The translations under genes were made by a program, and so were the position numbers. Positions 24,720 through 33,261 of a stretch of 64,000 nucleotides of DNA are shown piece by piece (the first letter of the stretch is position 1; every line of letters begins with the position of its first letter). The notes under the pieces were generated by a model. It made no database searches. It saw only the letters and a list, made by a program, of their open reading frames with translations, and had not been told where the DNA came from. Source of the DNA: Bacteroidota bacterium (GTDB lineage: Bacteria; Bacteroidota; Bacteroidia; AKYH767-A; 2013-40CM-41-45). The DNA lies in NCBI GenBank assembly GCA_016721305.1, contig JADKIH010000023.1, forward strand, positions 134,740 to 198,739, in the 5' to 3' direction.

Positions 24720-26090
24720 GTGGCAATTTTCCGGAAGCGTTTTTTATTTTTGATTCTGATCACATTTCAGACGGTAGCTTCATCCGGTCAGAAAGGAAAG
24801 GACGCAACCCTTTTTTCTGTTGAGGAATTGCAGAATGACTTCAAGTATCTGCGAAAGCGGTACGAAAATGAATTGGCAAATGTTTACTTGTATGTTTCAA
24901 AGCAAAATTTGGATATGGCATTCGATAGCTTGTATCAGAATCTATCTCCAATGACAGCAATGGAGTTTTATTCGTATATAACACCTCTTTCTTCATTGAT
25001 CAAGGATGGGCACTCCAATTTATTTCCTCCGGCAGATTTAACTGAGTATTATAATAAAAATTCAACCTTTTTTCCATTCACTATTTACTGGACAAATAAT
25101 AAAATGTTTGTGCTTAAAAATTTGTCTGCCGACACAACAATTCTGCCCGGCGCAGAGATTATAAGCATCAATGGCAAAGAAGTTCAGGAAATCATGGACT
25201 TCCTACTTCGACGCCAGGTTAGAGATGGAATGAATGAAAATTACGCCAATTGGATTTTGAATTCCTATTTTAGAGAATATTACAGTTATCATTTTGGTCA
25301 TCCACAACGGTACGAATTAGGTTTAAAAACAAATTCAACCTCAAGTGAGATTAAAAATGTAGCTGCTTTATCGAAAGAGCAAATCAAATGGAACAATCAA
25401 ACCCGGAATACTGAGATAGCCGGGCCCGAGATTGATTTACAAATAGACACCGTTACAAGCACTGTCACATTTTCATTTAAAAGTTGGGATACAAAAGGGT
25501 TGTCAAAGGAAATCGAACGTTTATTTACAGAGATAGAAAAAAAGCCGATAAAGAATCTTGTGCTGGATGTAAGAGATAATCAGGGAGGAGATTTTAAACC
25601 GGCGATTTTAATGCTATCATACTTACTTGACAAGCCATTCGAATATTTTACGGAAGTTAAATCAGTCTCCAGAGCAACCGTCAGTTCGCAAGTACTCAGA
25701 AGTGAAACCGGAAATATGCTGGGCATTCATCAACCTCAGAAAAATGTATTTAAAGGAAAGTTGTATGTTCTTATTAATGGAGGATCGTTTTCAAATACAG
25801 CTTCCTTTTGTTCACGAATTAAATTCTATAAAAGAGGTGTTTTAATAGGCGAAGAAACCGGAGGCAATGCAACTGTATTTAGTGGAGTGTTTGGTTTGAG
25901 AGGAAGTGTAACATTGACGAATACAAAAATTGTTGCCGATAACTCAAACTATCGGATGACTGTTACTGACATTAACGAAAACACAGGTCGTGGAGTCTTA
26001 CCCGATGTACCGGTTAGAAATTCTATTAGCAATTTGATCGACGACATTGACGTTGTTATGCAGGCAACGAAAAATTTAATCAAAAATTAA
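24720..26090 (+). CDS. S41 family peptidase (exported)
   Basis: A 456-residue protein starting at GTG 24720 with a signal peptide (to about VASSGQ). A PDZ-like region lies near residues 120-160 (ILPGAEIISINGKEVQEIMD). The S41 core follows as NLVLDVRDNQGGDFKPAILM, LYVLINGGSFSNTASF with the probable nucleophile Ser356, and GVLIGEETGGNATVF. It ends with an RGVLPDVPV segment typical of tail-specific and tricorn-like proteases. It is likely periplasmic. The metallo-beta-lactamase gene begins 20 nt later, so the two are probably co-transcribed. Confidence 0.85.
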   Translation: MAIFRKRFLFLILITFQTVASSGQKGKDATLFSVEELQNDFKYLRKRYENELANVYLYVSKQNLDMAFDSLYQNLSPMTAMEFYSYITPLSSLIKDGHSNLFPPADLTEYYNKNSTFFPFTIYWTNNKMFVLKNLSADTTILPGAEIISINGKEVQEIMDFLLRRQVRDGMNENYANWILNSYFREYYSYHFGHPQRYELGLKTNSTSSEIKNVAALSKEQIKWNNQTRNTEIAGPEIDLQIDTVTSTVTFSFKSWDTKGLSKEIERLFTEIEKKPIKNLVLDVRDNQGGDFKPAILMLSYLLDKPFEYFTEVKSVSRATVSSQVLRSETGNMLGIHQPQKNVFKGKLYVLINGGSFSNTASFCSRIKFYKRGVLIGEETGGNATVFSGVFGLRGSVTLTNTKIVADNSNYRMTVTDINENTGRGVLPDVPVRNSISNLIDDIDVVMQATKNLIKN

Positions 26091-26110
26091 GAGACATTCA
26101 TTCCACTACG

Positions 26111-26866
26111 ATGAAAAGTGAAAATCTTTCTTTGTTAACCGTTATTTTATTCTGCGTGTGCTCCTCGCCCTTAAAGGTGAAATCACAAAGCGATGGTGAA
26201 AAAATAACTATTTCTCACTTGGTAGACAATTTCTATATCTATACAACTTATAACTCTTATCAAGGCACTCTGGTACCCTCCAATGGAATGTACGCTTTAA
26301 CCGACAGCGGCGTCATCATGTGTGATACGCCGTGGGATACAACGCAAGTTCGTCCTTTGCTCGACAGCATTTGGGTGAAGCATCATCAAAAAGTTGTGCT
26401 TTGTGTGTCGACACATTTTCATGATGACAGGACTGGTGGATTGGAAATTCTAAGACGAGAGGGTGTAAAAACGTTTACCACACAAAAGACGGATGAGCTG
26501 TGTGCAAAAAATGGAGAGAAGCGGGCAGAGTTTGTTTTTGTTAGTGATACAACTTTTAAAGTAGGTCAATGCTCATTCGAAGCTTTTTATCCGGGCGAAG
26601 GACACAGTCCCGACAATATCGTGATATGGTTCCCAAAAGAGAAAATTCTTTACGGAGGCTGTTTGGTAAAAAGCGTAGTCGCATCATCGCTCGGAAATTT
26701 GTCACACGCAAATGTTGGAGCGTGGGCATCGACCATCGAAAAGGTGCAGGCGCGGTATAAGTCTCCTAATTTCATCATTCCGGGTCATCAATCCTGGAAA
26801 AGTAAACAAGCGTTGCAACACACATTAAAGTTGATTCGGCGGAATACCTCGAATTTGAAGAAATAA
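26111..26866 (+). CDS. Subclass B1 metallo-beta-lactamase
   Basis: The protein has 251 residues, with an N-terminal signal peptide to about Ser25. All six B1 zinc ligands are present: His102, His104 and His165 for Zn1 (HFHDDRTGG, GHSPDN), and Asp106, Cys184 and His226 for Zn2 (GGCLVKS, PGHQ). The substrate-binding Lys187 and the Asn in LGNLSHAN, both B1 markers, are also there. B1 enzymes hydrolyse beta-lactams including carbapenems, and chromosomal copies are common in this phylum (BlaB, IND, CcrA). Activity is inferred, not shown. There is no IS or integron nearby, so this looks like a resident gene. Confidence 0.85.
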   Translation: MKSENLSLLTVILFCVCSSPLKVKSQSDGEKITISHLVDNFYIYTTYNSYQGTLVPSNGMYALTDSGVIMCDTPWDTTQVRPLLDSIWVKHHQKVVLCVSTHFHDDRTGGLEILRREGVKTFTTQKTDELCAKNGEKRAEFVFVSDTTFKVGQCSFEAFYPGEGHSPDNIVIWFPKEKILYGGCLVKSVVASSLGNLSHANVGAWASTIEKVQARYKSPNFIIPGHQSWKSKQALQHTLKLIRRNTSNLKK

Positions 26867-27598
26867 TTAGCTTTCTCGTAATTTATATTGCTTTCTGCGT
26901 GAAAAGCACAAAGCGCAAAGTTTATTTGTGCAAGCAGTTACATTCCTTTCATTAATCAATTTAGAAGGGTAGCTTTGTAGAAGAGTATATTTTCGCTACG
27001 AGTTATTTTCACAACAGTTTATTTACGATTCATTCTTAGTTCTCCGTTAAATTTAATGTCAAGTCTGCATTTAAGCAGCTTTTTGTTTGAGCCTTACAGG
27101 CAGACGATAATTAGAACGTTTTGTACGAATACCATTCGTGATTTGCATCCTTTCGTTAGTTATTTCTCTTGAAATTGTAAAATCATTTCAAATTTCAAGA
27201 TGCGCTTTATTTACATGATAATTGTCATTCACAAATTTTCAATTTCATGAATACAATCATCTGATAAATGGCAACTTGACCTGACATTCGTAGTTTAAAT
27301 AGGTAGTTTAATTACCGTTCTTTATAAAGCAGAATTCGTCTTTTCGTTTAAGCAGTTCAAAGTTCCGAAAGCGAGCGTAGCATAACAATACCAAACTATT
27401 CTTGCAAGTATCCGAGAAACGAGTTCAGGTAGAAACAAAAATTATTGAAAAGCAGTATTGCGTTCTTTAGTTGTCGGTTCAAAAAAAGGCAAGAGTCTCC
27501 GTAAAGGGATGAAAGCATTTTCGAGCCGATATCAAAACATGAAAACAATTAGAATAATAAACCAGTAATACTAAATAAGTCATATTAAAATTCGTGCC
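26867..27598. other. Intergenic region of 732 bp without a recognisable gene
   Basis: No frame on either strand gives a convincing protein. A perfect -7-like TAGCTTTG lies at 26970-26977, with no proper -33 element and no gene behind it. A 25-codon - strand frame at 27071-27148 is noted but not supported. AT-rich leader DNA precedes the YceI-family gene at 27599. Confidence 0.6.
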
Positions 27599-28462
27599 AT
27601 GAAAAAAAAATCGAGCCTCCTCACACTAGCCTTGGTGCTAACAGTAGGAATGAGTTTGTTCTTAACTCAATGTAAGAAAGAAACAGTTACAGAAACAGTT
27701 ATTCAAACTGTATATCTGGATCCGAACGACACAGGAGTGTTTGTTCCGGGAACTGCAGTTTTGGACACTAGCTGGACATTTGAAAAATCTCACTCAAATG
27801 TTAACTGGCAGTCGAAATATTATGATTTCTCGTCTACAATGTTGACAGGTCGTTTCAACAACTTCCTTTTCAGTCCGGAACTTGAATTCAATGAGTCAAA
27901 CATCGGAGCAGCTAACATCAACTTCTGGGTTCAGGTTTCAACTTATAACACAGGTGAACCGGGACGTGATGCATTAGGAAAATGCGGTTTGAACTACTTA
28001 GGTATTACTTACCTTGATTCATCAAAAACTCAGGTTGACCCTGCATCTGATACAGCTTGGTTCCGTTGCAATTCAATTACTATCGACAATCACGATGGTT
28101 ACATCATGCATGGTACATTCACATTCAACCGTTATCGTGCTCCATCAGGATTTGCTGATGGTACACCGATTACTCATAACGTTGACGTAAATCTTCATTT
28201 CAACGGAATGCGTGATTTCGATTCAAACAACGACGGTACAATGGATAAATTAAGAGCAGGTTTCACAGCAAACTGGAAATTCAATCGCTCAGACTATATG
28301 GATAACGCTTCAACAGTTCCATACTGGCCGGTTCCAAAAGCATCTGAAATGGTTACTAACGCAGGTGCTGCTGCTAATAACAAAACATACGGTGTTTGGT
28401 CAATTTCTTGCTCAGATGAGATGGAAATGACGATCAATGCGGTGTTCTATAAGAATCACTAA
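27599..28462 (+). CDS. YceI-family lipoprotein
   Basis: This 287-residue protein has a signal ending in the lipobox FLTQC (Cys25). The mature part shows the YceI lipocalin-like pattern: WTFEKSHSNVNWQSKYYDFS, an LTGRFNNF segment, NHDGYIMHGTFTFN and GFTANWKFNRSDY. YceI proteins bind isoprenoid or other lipidic molecules in the periplasm. Here the protein leads a cluster with an EBDH-like heme protein, a small CX4CH lipoprotein and a DUF5777 barrel, so binding a quinone-like or redox ligand is plausible inference. Codons are more uniform than in neighbours, suggesting high expression. A hairpin follows the stop. Confidence 0.8.
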   Translation: MKKKSSLLTLALVLTVGMSLFLTQCKKETVTETVIQTVYLDPNDTGVFVPGTAVLDTSWTFEKSHSNVNWQSKYYDFSSTMLTGRFNNFLFSPELEFNESNIGAANINFWVQVSTYNTGEPGRDALGKCGLNYLGITYLDSSKTQVDPASDTAWFRCNSITIDNHDGYIMHGTFTFNRYRAPSGFADGTPITHNVDVNLHFNGMRDFDSNNDGTMDKLRAGFTANWKFNRSDYMDNASTVPYWPVPKASEMVTNAGAAANNKTYGVWSISCSDEMEMTINAVFYKNH

Positions 28463-28474
28463 TCTTTTTGATTG

Positions 28475-28660
28475 TAAGTAGTAAATCGTAAGTAGTAAGT
28501 TGACTTACGATTTACTACTTTCAATTTTATTAAGAAGTTTAAAATTACCAAAGGAGTTATAAATCATGACTCAGTTCAACAGAAAGTCAACATTCGACTT
28601 TCTATTTTCAACTTTCTAAGTAAAGGTCAACTTACAACTTACTACTTACAACTTACCAAC
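28475..28660. repeat. Heptamer-derived inverted element
   Basis: An exact 17-bp inverted repeat, AGTAGTAAATCGTAAGT at 28477-28493 and its complement at 28503-28519, encloses the loop AGTAAGTTG. A second part at about 28625-28660 carries GTCAACTTACAACTTACTAC. It shares the TAAGTTGACT core and TACTTAC units with the array at 23937-24172. It lies between the YceI and cytochrome genes and could act as a terminator, attenuator or 3' stabiliser. Confidence 0.8.
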
Positions 28661-28670
28661 CCCAAGAAAG

Positions 28671-30043
28671 ATGCGAATTCTAAATAAGATACTTAAAATA
28701 TTTCCGGTAGCTGTTTTACTGGTCGCGTTTGGTTCTTGCGAAAAGGATTACTACTATGTAACTCCTCCTCCTAAGACCTCAGTGCGGACAAGCTCTCTGG
28801 AAGCAAGTCGTGTATCTGCTCCGATTACGAGTTTGAACGACAATTATTGGAAAACTGCTGATTACTTGCTCGTGAATTCGGCGAATGTCAGCACGAACAA
28901 TTTGTATGAAGATGGTTATTTGAATATGACAGCAAGCTATCTTGGTTTGGCATCATTCAATAAGGGAACCGATCCGAGTCTGAAGCTGAAAGCTGCTTAT
29001 GATAATGAGAACGTGTATATCCTGGCCGAATGGACCGACTATACAGTTAATCTCTCCAACGGAAGCTGGATTTATAGAGGGCCGGTGATACCTTGAAGCC
29101 TTCTGAAACATCGGCGGCATGGACTTCTCAACGAAATGGCGACAAGCTTGCGTTTGCTTTTGATCTTGGTAATGCATCAAGTCCTGCAGGAAGTTTCTCA
29201 AGCGTAGGTTGTGCTGCATCATGCCACTCGAATCTTGGCAGTTCAGTCATGTATCCTTCGAGCGGAAAAGTGGACATCTGGAATTGGGATTTAGCTTTAT
29301 CAAGCCCTCTCGGTTATGCTGTAGATATGGTGGCGAACACCGACAGTTTATCGCACGACAACGGAAATCGATTATACTACCGCAACTCAAACGGAAATAC
29401 AGGTCGTTCAGGCCCTGCATACGAATGGGATGGAAGTACGCAAACAGTAACACTTCCGAACGGACAATCTTCTATTCTTGATCCTGCATTCTACTTGTTC
29501 AACAAAACTGCTTTCATTGGAAATATTCAGCGAGGCGATTCTATTTATCAGTCTGCAACACCTCCGGGCGATTGCGTTAGTTGTCATGGTAGCGTAGGAC
29601 AAGGCGGTTCATCAAGTATTATCAATACGATTTCTCAGAATAAAAAATCACGTGCAGCCTTAATGGCAAGCATGGACAATATTGCCGATATGGCTCCATA
29701 CTGGTTGCCTTTAAGTCAGCAAGACAGAGATGATATTGTTGCTTACTTAAGAGGATTATCAGGCGTTCCGGGATATTACTTAAATACCCCTGACGGAAGT
29801 AATGCCGATATCAAAGCAATCAGCAATCTGACACCAATTCAAGTTAAAAATGCAATGTTACCGGTAACGAATGTTCATACTGTTTATCAGTTATTGATCA
29901 CTCGTAAATTGAATACAACAAATACGGATGATGCTCAGTTCGATTTGACGACTCAGCGTTCTTACACATTTGGTGTTGCATTAATGGATAACGACGGAAA
30001 GAATCACATTGGTTCACTCAAAGAAACATTGATTTTTAAATAA
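28671..30043 (+). CDS. Ethylbenzene-dehydrogenase-like cytochrome c lipoprotein, frameshifted
   Basis: Two frames, 28671-29096 and 29093-30043, are one gene. One extra G in the run at 29079-29081 reads WIYRGAGDTLKPSETSAAWT without a break. The restored protein is about 457 residues. It has a lipobox FGSC (Cys23), an EBDH-gamma-type heme domain (LKAAYDNENVYILAEWTDY, DKLAFAFDLG), a CX3CH motif in GCAASCHS, and a canonical CXXCH in CVSCHG. The last part looks like a mono-heme cytochrome followed by a beta-rich tail. It is likely anchored in the envelope and involved in electron transfer. The acceptor is unknown. Confidence 0.75.
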
Positions 30044-30044
30044 T

Positions 30045-30425
30045 ATGAAAAAATACAGATTTCTTCCACTCATACTAGTAGGCCTTATGGTGATGAACTC
30101 CTGTGAAAAGGATTATCTCACGAAGAAGAAGGTTGAAATTACAACACCTGTCAGCTTCGCAACCGATATCGTTCCGATTATGACAGAGGATTGTTCGATT
30201 GCAGGTTGTCATGTAAATGGCGGACCTCCGCCAAATCTGACGGCTGCAAAGGCATACGATGAGCTTACAGGCTTGGGGTATGTCGACACCAGCAATGCAG
30301 AACAGAGCCTGCTATATAAGAGAATAACCGCAACTGTAGCACCAATGCCTCCGGCAGCACCAATGTCTGCAGAAGAAATCGGTTACATACTTGCATGGAT
30401 TAAACAAGGAGCCCAAAACAACTAA
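30045..30425 (+). CDS. Small cytochrome-c-like lipoprotein with CX4CH motif
   Basis: A 126-residue lipoprotein (lipobox MNSC, Cys20) starting 1 nt after the preceding gene. A heme-binding-like motif with four intervening residues, Cys50-Ser-Ile-Ala-Gly-Cys55-His56, is followed by a PNLTAAKAYDELTGLGYV segment, a Met-Pro-rich loop (APMPPAAPMSAEEIGYIL) that could supply the axial Met, and a helical end WIKQGAQ. The family resembles Bacteroidota lipoproteins annotated as cytochrome c / c-type, with GCH-type motifs. Whether heme is really attached is not shown. Confidence 0.7.
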   Translation: MKKYRFLPLILVGLMVMNSCEKDYLTKKKVEITTPVSFATDIVPIMTEDCSIAGCHVNGGPPPNLTAAKAYDELTGLGYVDTSNAEQSLLYKRITATVAPMPPAAPMSAEEIGYILAWIKQGAQNN

Positions 30426-30436
30426 TCAAAAAAAAC

Positions 30437-31339
30437 ATGAAAGATTTTAAAAACATGGTGTTAAAAGGAAGTGCTTTTCTGATGCTAATGGTATTACCTG
30501 CATTGGGAATCGCCCAAGATGCAACAGACGCCCCCGTAATCAAAGTTAAGTCTGTCGAATACGTGAAGGGTACTTTTGAGAATGCACTGCTGATTAATAA
30601 TCAGACAGTCATGAATAATAATGTTAAGACTCTTGAGTTTTTAATCGAACACCGCTTCGGTGTGGCAAAAGACAGCCGTGATCTGTTTGGTGTATATGCT
30701 CCGGCAAATATCCGATTAGGATTGACATATGGTATTACGAAACGAATCTCCTTGGGCTTTGGAGTAACGAAAAATAAAATGCTGTACGATCTACAAGCCA
30801 AAGTAAACATTTGTAAGCAGGCAAAATCAGGCGGGTGTCCGGTTTCTGTCACTTATTATGGCGACGTGGCTCGCAGTGCTCAGGAAGATGATAATTTCCT
30901 GAATCAGGAAAGTAAATTTAAAGGAACAAATAAGTTGTCATACTTCCATGAATTGATGATCGCTCGCAAAATTACCGATCGACTCTCTCTTCAATTGGCA
31001 GGAACATATTCTCACCAGAACATTATCGACTCCCTATATGGTCAACACGACTTTTATGGTGCTTCATTTGTTGGCAGATATCGTTTCAGTCCGCAATCAT
31101 CAGTATTGCTCGAATATGATTTCATGCTCAATATTTCAGGCGTTGCCGAATCGGTAAAACCAAAACCAAATATCGGATTGGGTTATGAGCTTTCTACCGG
31201 AAGCCACCAGTTTCAGGTATTTGTTTGTACAGGACAAGGCATCATCAATCAGGAATATCGCGTTTTCAATCAGAACGATATTGCAAATTGGGATGTACTC
31301 ATCGGATTTAACATAACACGTCTGTGGGATTTCAGATAA
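30437..31339 (+). CDS. DUF5777-type beta-barrel outer-membrane protein
   Basis: The protein has 300 residues with a signal peptide ending LGIAQ. The body has alternating amphipathic strands. The DUF5777 pattern includes LEFLIEHRFGVAKDSRDLFG, NIRLGLTYGITKRISLGFGV and ISLGFGVTKNKMLYDL. In Bacteroidota this barrel usually occurs next to YceI and cytochrome lipoproteins. It may be the outer-membrane component through which the unit exchanges a substrate or electrons (inference). It starts 11 nt after the CX4CH lipoprotein and is closed by a hairpin terminator. Confidence 0.75.
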   Translation: MKDFKNMVLKGSAFLMLMVLPALGIAQDATDAPVIKVKSVEYVKGTFENALLINNQTVMNNNVKTLEFLIEHRFGVAKDSRDLFGVYAPANIRLGLTYGITKRISLGFGVTKNKMLYDLQAKVNICKQAKSGGCPVSVTYYGDVARSAQEDDNFLNQESKFKGTNKLSYFHELMIARKITDRLSLQLAGTYSHQNIIDSLYGQHDFYGASFVGRYRFSPQSSVLLEYDFMLNISGVAESVKPKPNIGLGYELSTGSHQFQVFVCTGQGIINQEYRVFNQNDIANWDVLIGFNITRLWDFR

Positions 31340-31354
31340 ACAAAATCTTTAAGG

Positions 31355-31387
31355 AAGGCCGGAGCAATAAACTTCGGCCTTTTTTTA
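31355..31387 (+). terminator. Rho-independent terminator closing the cytochrome/DUF5777 unit
   Basis: AAGGCCGG and CCGAAGT-type arms (AGGCCG at 31356 and CGGCCT ending at 31380) flank a loop, and a run of seven T follows. It sits 16 nt after the DUF5777 stop. Confidence 0.8.
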
Positions 31388-31431
31388 TGCCTTCATTCAG
31401 GCAAAAGCACTTCCAGACATCTATTATTTCT

Positions 31432-31439
31432 TAAATTTG
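31432..31439 (+). promoter_or_regulatory. Putative -7 element
   Basis: TAAATTTG is a perfect TAnnTTTG match 22 bp ahead of the lipoprotein ATG at 31461. No TTG is found at the normal -33 spacing. Confidence 0.3.
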
Positions 31440-31460
31440 AGTCATAAATTAATTCCCGAA

Positions 31461-32519
31461 ATGAACATCGCCTTTTTCAGAACAAGATATTCACGTGTCA
31501 TCCCTGCGCTTGCACTCGTTCTTTTTGCCCTAAGCATGAGTATGGTTTCGTGCAGCAACAATGAAGAGCAGAAAGAAGACAAGACAATTATTGAAGGAAG
31601 TATTCAGAATCCGACTCATTCGAAGATTTCTTTCTGTACATATCCCGATACAGTTTCTCTATACCTGGGAGCAAAGCAAGCAGTCTATACGGTTGATTTG
31701 GATGCACAAGGGCATTTCAAATTTGCGATAGATAATAAGACACCCGTAGTTTTTGATCTGGAAAGCGGTGAGCAAACATTAGCTACTAATCTGATCGTAT
31801 TACCGGGCAGCCATCTCGAAATTAAATTTACCGGAAAAGAGAACCGTCCTAATATAGTTTCATCGGGTGAAGCATCGGAATTCAATGGCTTTCTGATTGA
31901 ATTGCTTGATTCGTTTTATGAATCACCTTCGCTGAAGCAAGAGTATTACATCGGGACAAACTACATGGACATTCATTATTTTTCCGATTATCTCGATAAA
32001 AGAAGACAGGCGGAGACAGGTTTATATAACTCGTACTTTGAAGGCAAAACGATTAACAAGGTGTATGAAGAATACGCAAAGAACACAATTGACTATTGCT
32101 GGGGAGCCGATAAGTTATATTACCTCTGGAAAAAGAGAATGAAAATCGAAAACATCCACGGCGATTCGGCTTACTTTAGTTTTCAGACAAAACCATTTAT
32201 CCAGAATGCCGGCGCGATTAACTGTCCGTCATACATTCGTTACCTGAATTTGTACATTAAAGACTACTATGAGCGTTTAGTCGAGACCGGAGCACTGCCC
32301 AAAGTAAAGGGCGAAAAATTGATTCCTGATGTAGAAAAGTTCATGCTTGCTCATGAGTTACTGGATTCTACATTCAGAGACATTGCTCTGTATAATATTT
32401 ATTTTGGCGATACACATGATTTGGCCAAAGGTGCCGTGCAGGATAGTCTTAGAGGAAGATCGCTGGATTCGCTTAAGGCATCTTTTTGCAGAAAGTACAA
32501 TCTGACAATGATTAACTAA
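31461..32519 (+). CDS. Lipoprotein with DUF4369-like N-terminal domain
   Basis: The protein has 352 residues from the ATG at 31461, with a lipoprotein signal (ending SMVSC, Cys31). The first mature 100 residues (IEGSIQNPTHSKISFCTYPD, GHFKFAIDNKTPVVFDLES, LEIKFTGKENRPNI) resemble the N-terminal domain of Bacteroidota TlpA-like thioredoxin lipoproteins. The helical remainder lacks any CxxC, so no thiol-redox activity can be claimed. A membrane protein starts 3 nt downstream. Confidence 0.6.
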   Translation: MNIAFFRTRYSRVIPALALVLFALSMSMVSCSNNEEQKEDKTIIEGSIQNPTHSKISFCTYPDTVSLYLGAKQAVYTVDLDAQGHFKFAIDNKTPVVFDLESGEQTLATNLIVLPGSHLEIKFTGKENRPNIVSSGEASEFNGFLIELLDSFYESPSLKQEYYIGTNYMDIHYFSDYLDKRRQAETGLYNSYFEGKTINKVYEEYAKNTIDYCWGADKLYYLWKKRMKIENIHGDSAYFSFQTKPFIQNAGAINCPSYIRYLNLYIKDYYERLVETGALPKVKGEKLIPDVEKFMLAHELLDSTFRDIALYNIYFGDTHDLAKGAVQDSLRGRSLDSLKASFCRKYNLTMIN

Positions 32520-32522
32520 GGA

Positions 32523-33086
32523 ATGAGCAATTATTCGATCTCTTTAATTCTTCATGTGCTCGTCTATTTGACAGATGCAATTTTTGTCGGATCGAAAATT
32601 GTTGTTCCCATAATATTTCTGGTCAAAGTATTGAATGTAAAAATTACACGTCCTGAAATCTCCACTTTATTAAGAGCGGTCAATTCGTTGATACTTTTTA
32701 GCGGAGTATTATTTCTGATTGTAATGATTACAAACTTCCTAATCGTTTTGCGCTCGGGAAATGAGGACGAATTCGGTTTCATGATGAGTCAGATTACGGG
32801 TTCGCATTGGTTTCAGTTTGTTTTGCCCGTTATAGGATATGGAATACTGCCTCAAGTTTTTTGGGCAAAGAAAATTCGATCTTCGCATTGGGTGGCATTA
32901 TTCATCGTTCTCTCCTGGTTTATGCTTGCTTATGCTGTCGACATAATGACGGGAGCCGATAAAGCAAGTACATCATTGTCGAATGCGGGATCAACTACAC
33001 CCTGGCTTGAATATGCAGGAAAAGGGGCGTTGTATTTGAGCTTACTTTCATTAGAGTACTTCTTTTTGATAAGACGCAAGAGCTGA
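32523..33086 (+). CDS. Integral membrane protein, unknown function
   Basis: A 187-residue protein with about five predicted membrane helices (roughly 17-35, 52-75, 95-112, 121-140 and 165-184). No family motif is recognised. The gene begins 3 nt after the preceding lipoprotein, so the pair is likely co-expressed. A small hairpin-bearing repeat lies just downstream. Confidence 0.55.
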   Translation: MSNYSISLILHVLVYLTDAIFVGSKIVVPIIFLVKVLNVKITRPEISTLLRAVNSLILFSGVLFLIVMITNFLIVLRSGNEDEFGFMMSQITGSHWFQFVLPVIGYGILPQVFWAKKIRSSHWVALFIVLSWFMLAYAVDIMTGADKASTSLSNAGSTTPWLEYAGKGALYLSLLSLEYFFLIRRKS

Positions 33087-33102
33087 TTTATTTTTTGAAA
33101 TT

Positions 33103-33175
33103 ATACCATTCCGAAATTAGAAATAAGGTGAGAATGGTATATCCGCGTGAGCGGATCTTGGTTCAATTATTTCGG
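33103..33175. repeat. ATACCATTC structured repeat, copy 1
   Basis: ATACCATTC (33103-33111) pairs with GAATGGTAT (33132-33140). ATCCGC (33141-33146) pairs with GCGGAT (33151-33156) around a GTGA loop. CCGAAAT (33111-33117) can pair with ATTTCGG (33169-33175). The same arrangement recurs at 42206-42273 with a different 4-nt loop and different spacers, which indicates a conserved structured element. Confidence 0.75.
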
Positions 33176-33261
33176 AAATTCATGTGTGAATGCTATAACA
33201 TTCAATTGTATCTTGGCGCTCTCAGAGATTAAATTTCTATTTTCGCAAAAAGCCTCAAGCC

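Noticed and set aside
26970..26977. TAGCTTTG as a promoter of an unseen RNA
   Set aside because: There is no -33 element at the proper distance and no structured or coding sequence behind it.
27071..27148. A 25-codon - strand frame (MQITNGIRTKRSNYRLPVRL)
   Set aside because: It is very short, has no detectable family and no promoter; the basic composition alone is not enough to call a gene.
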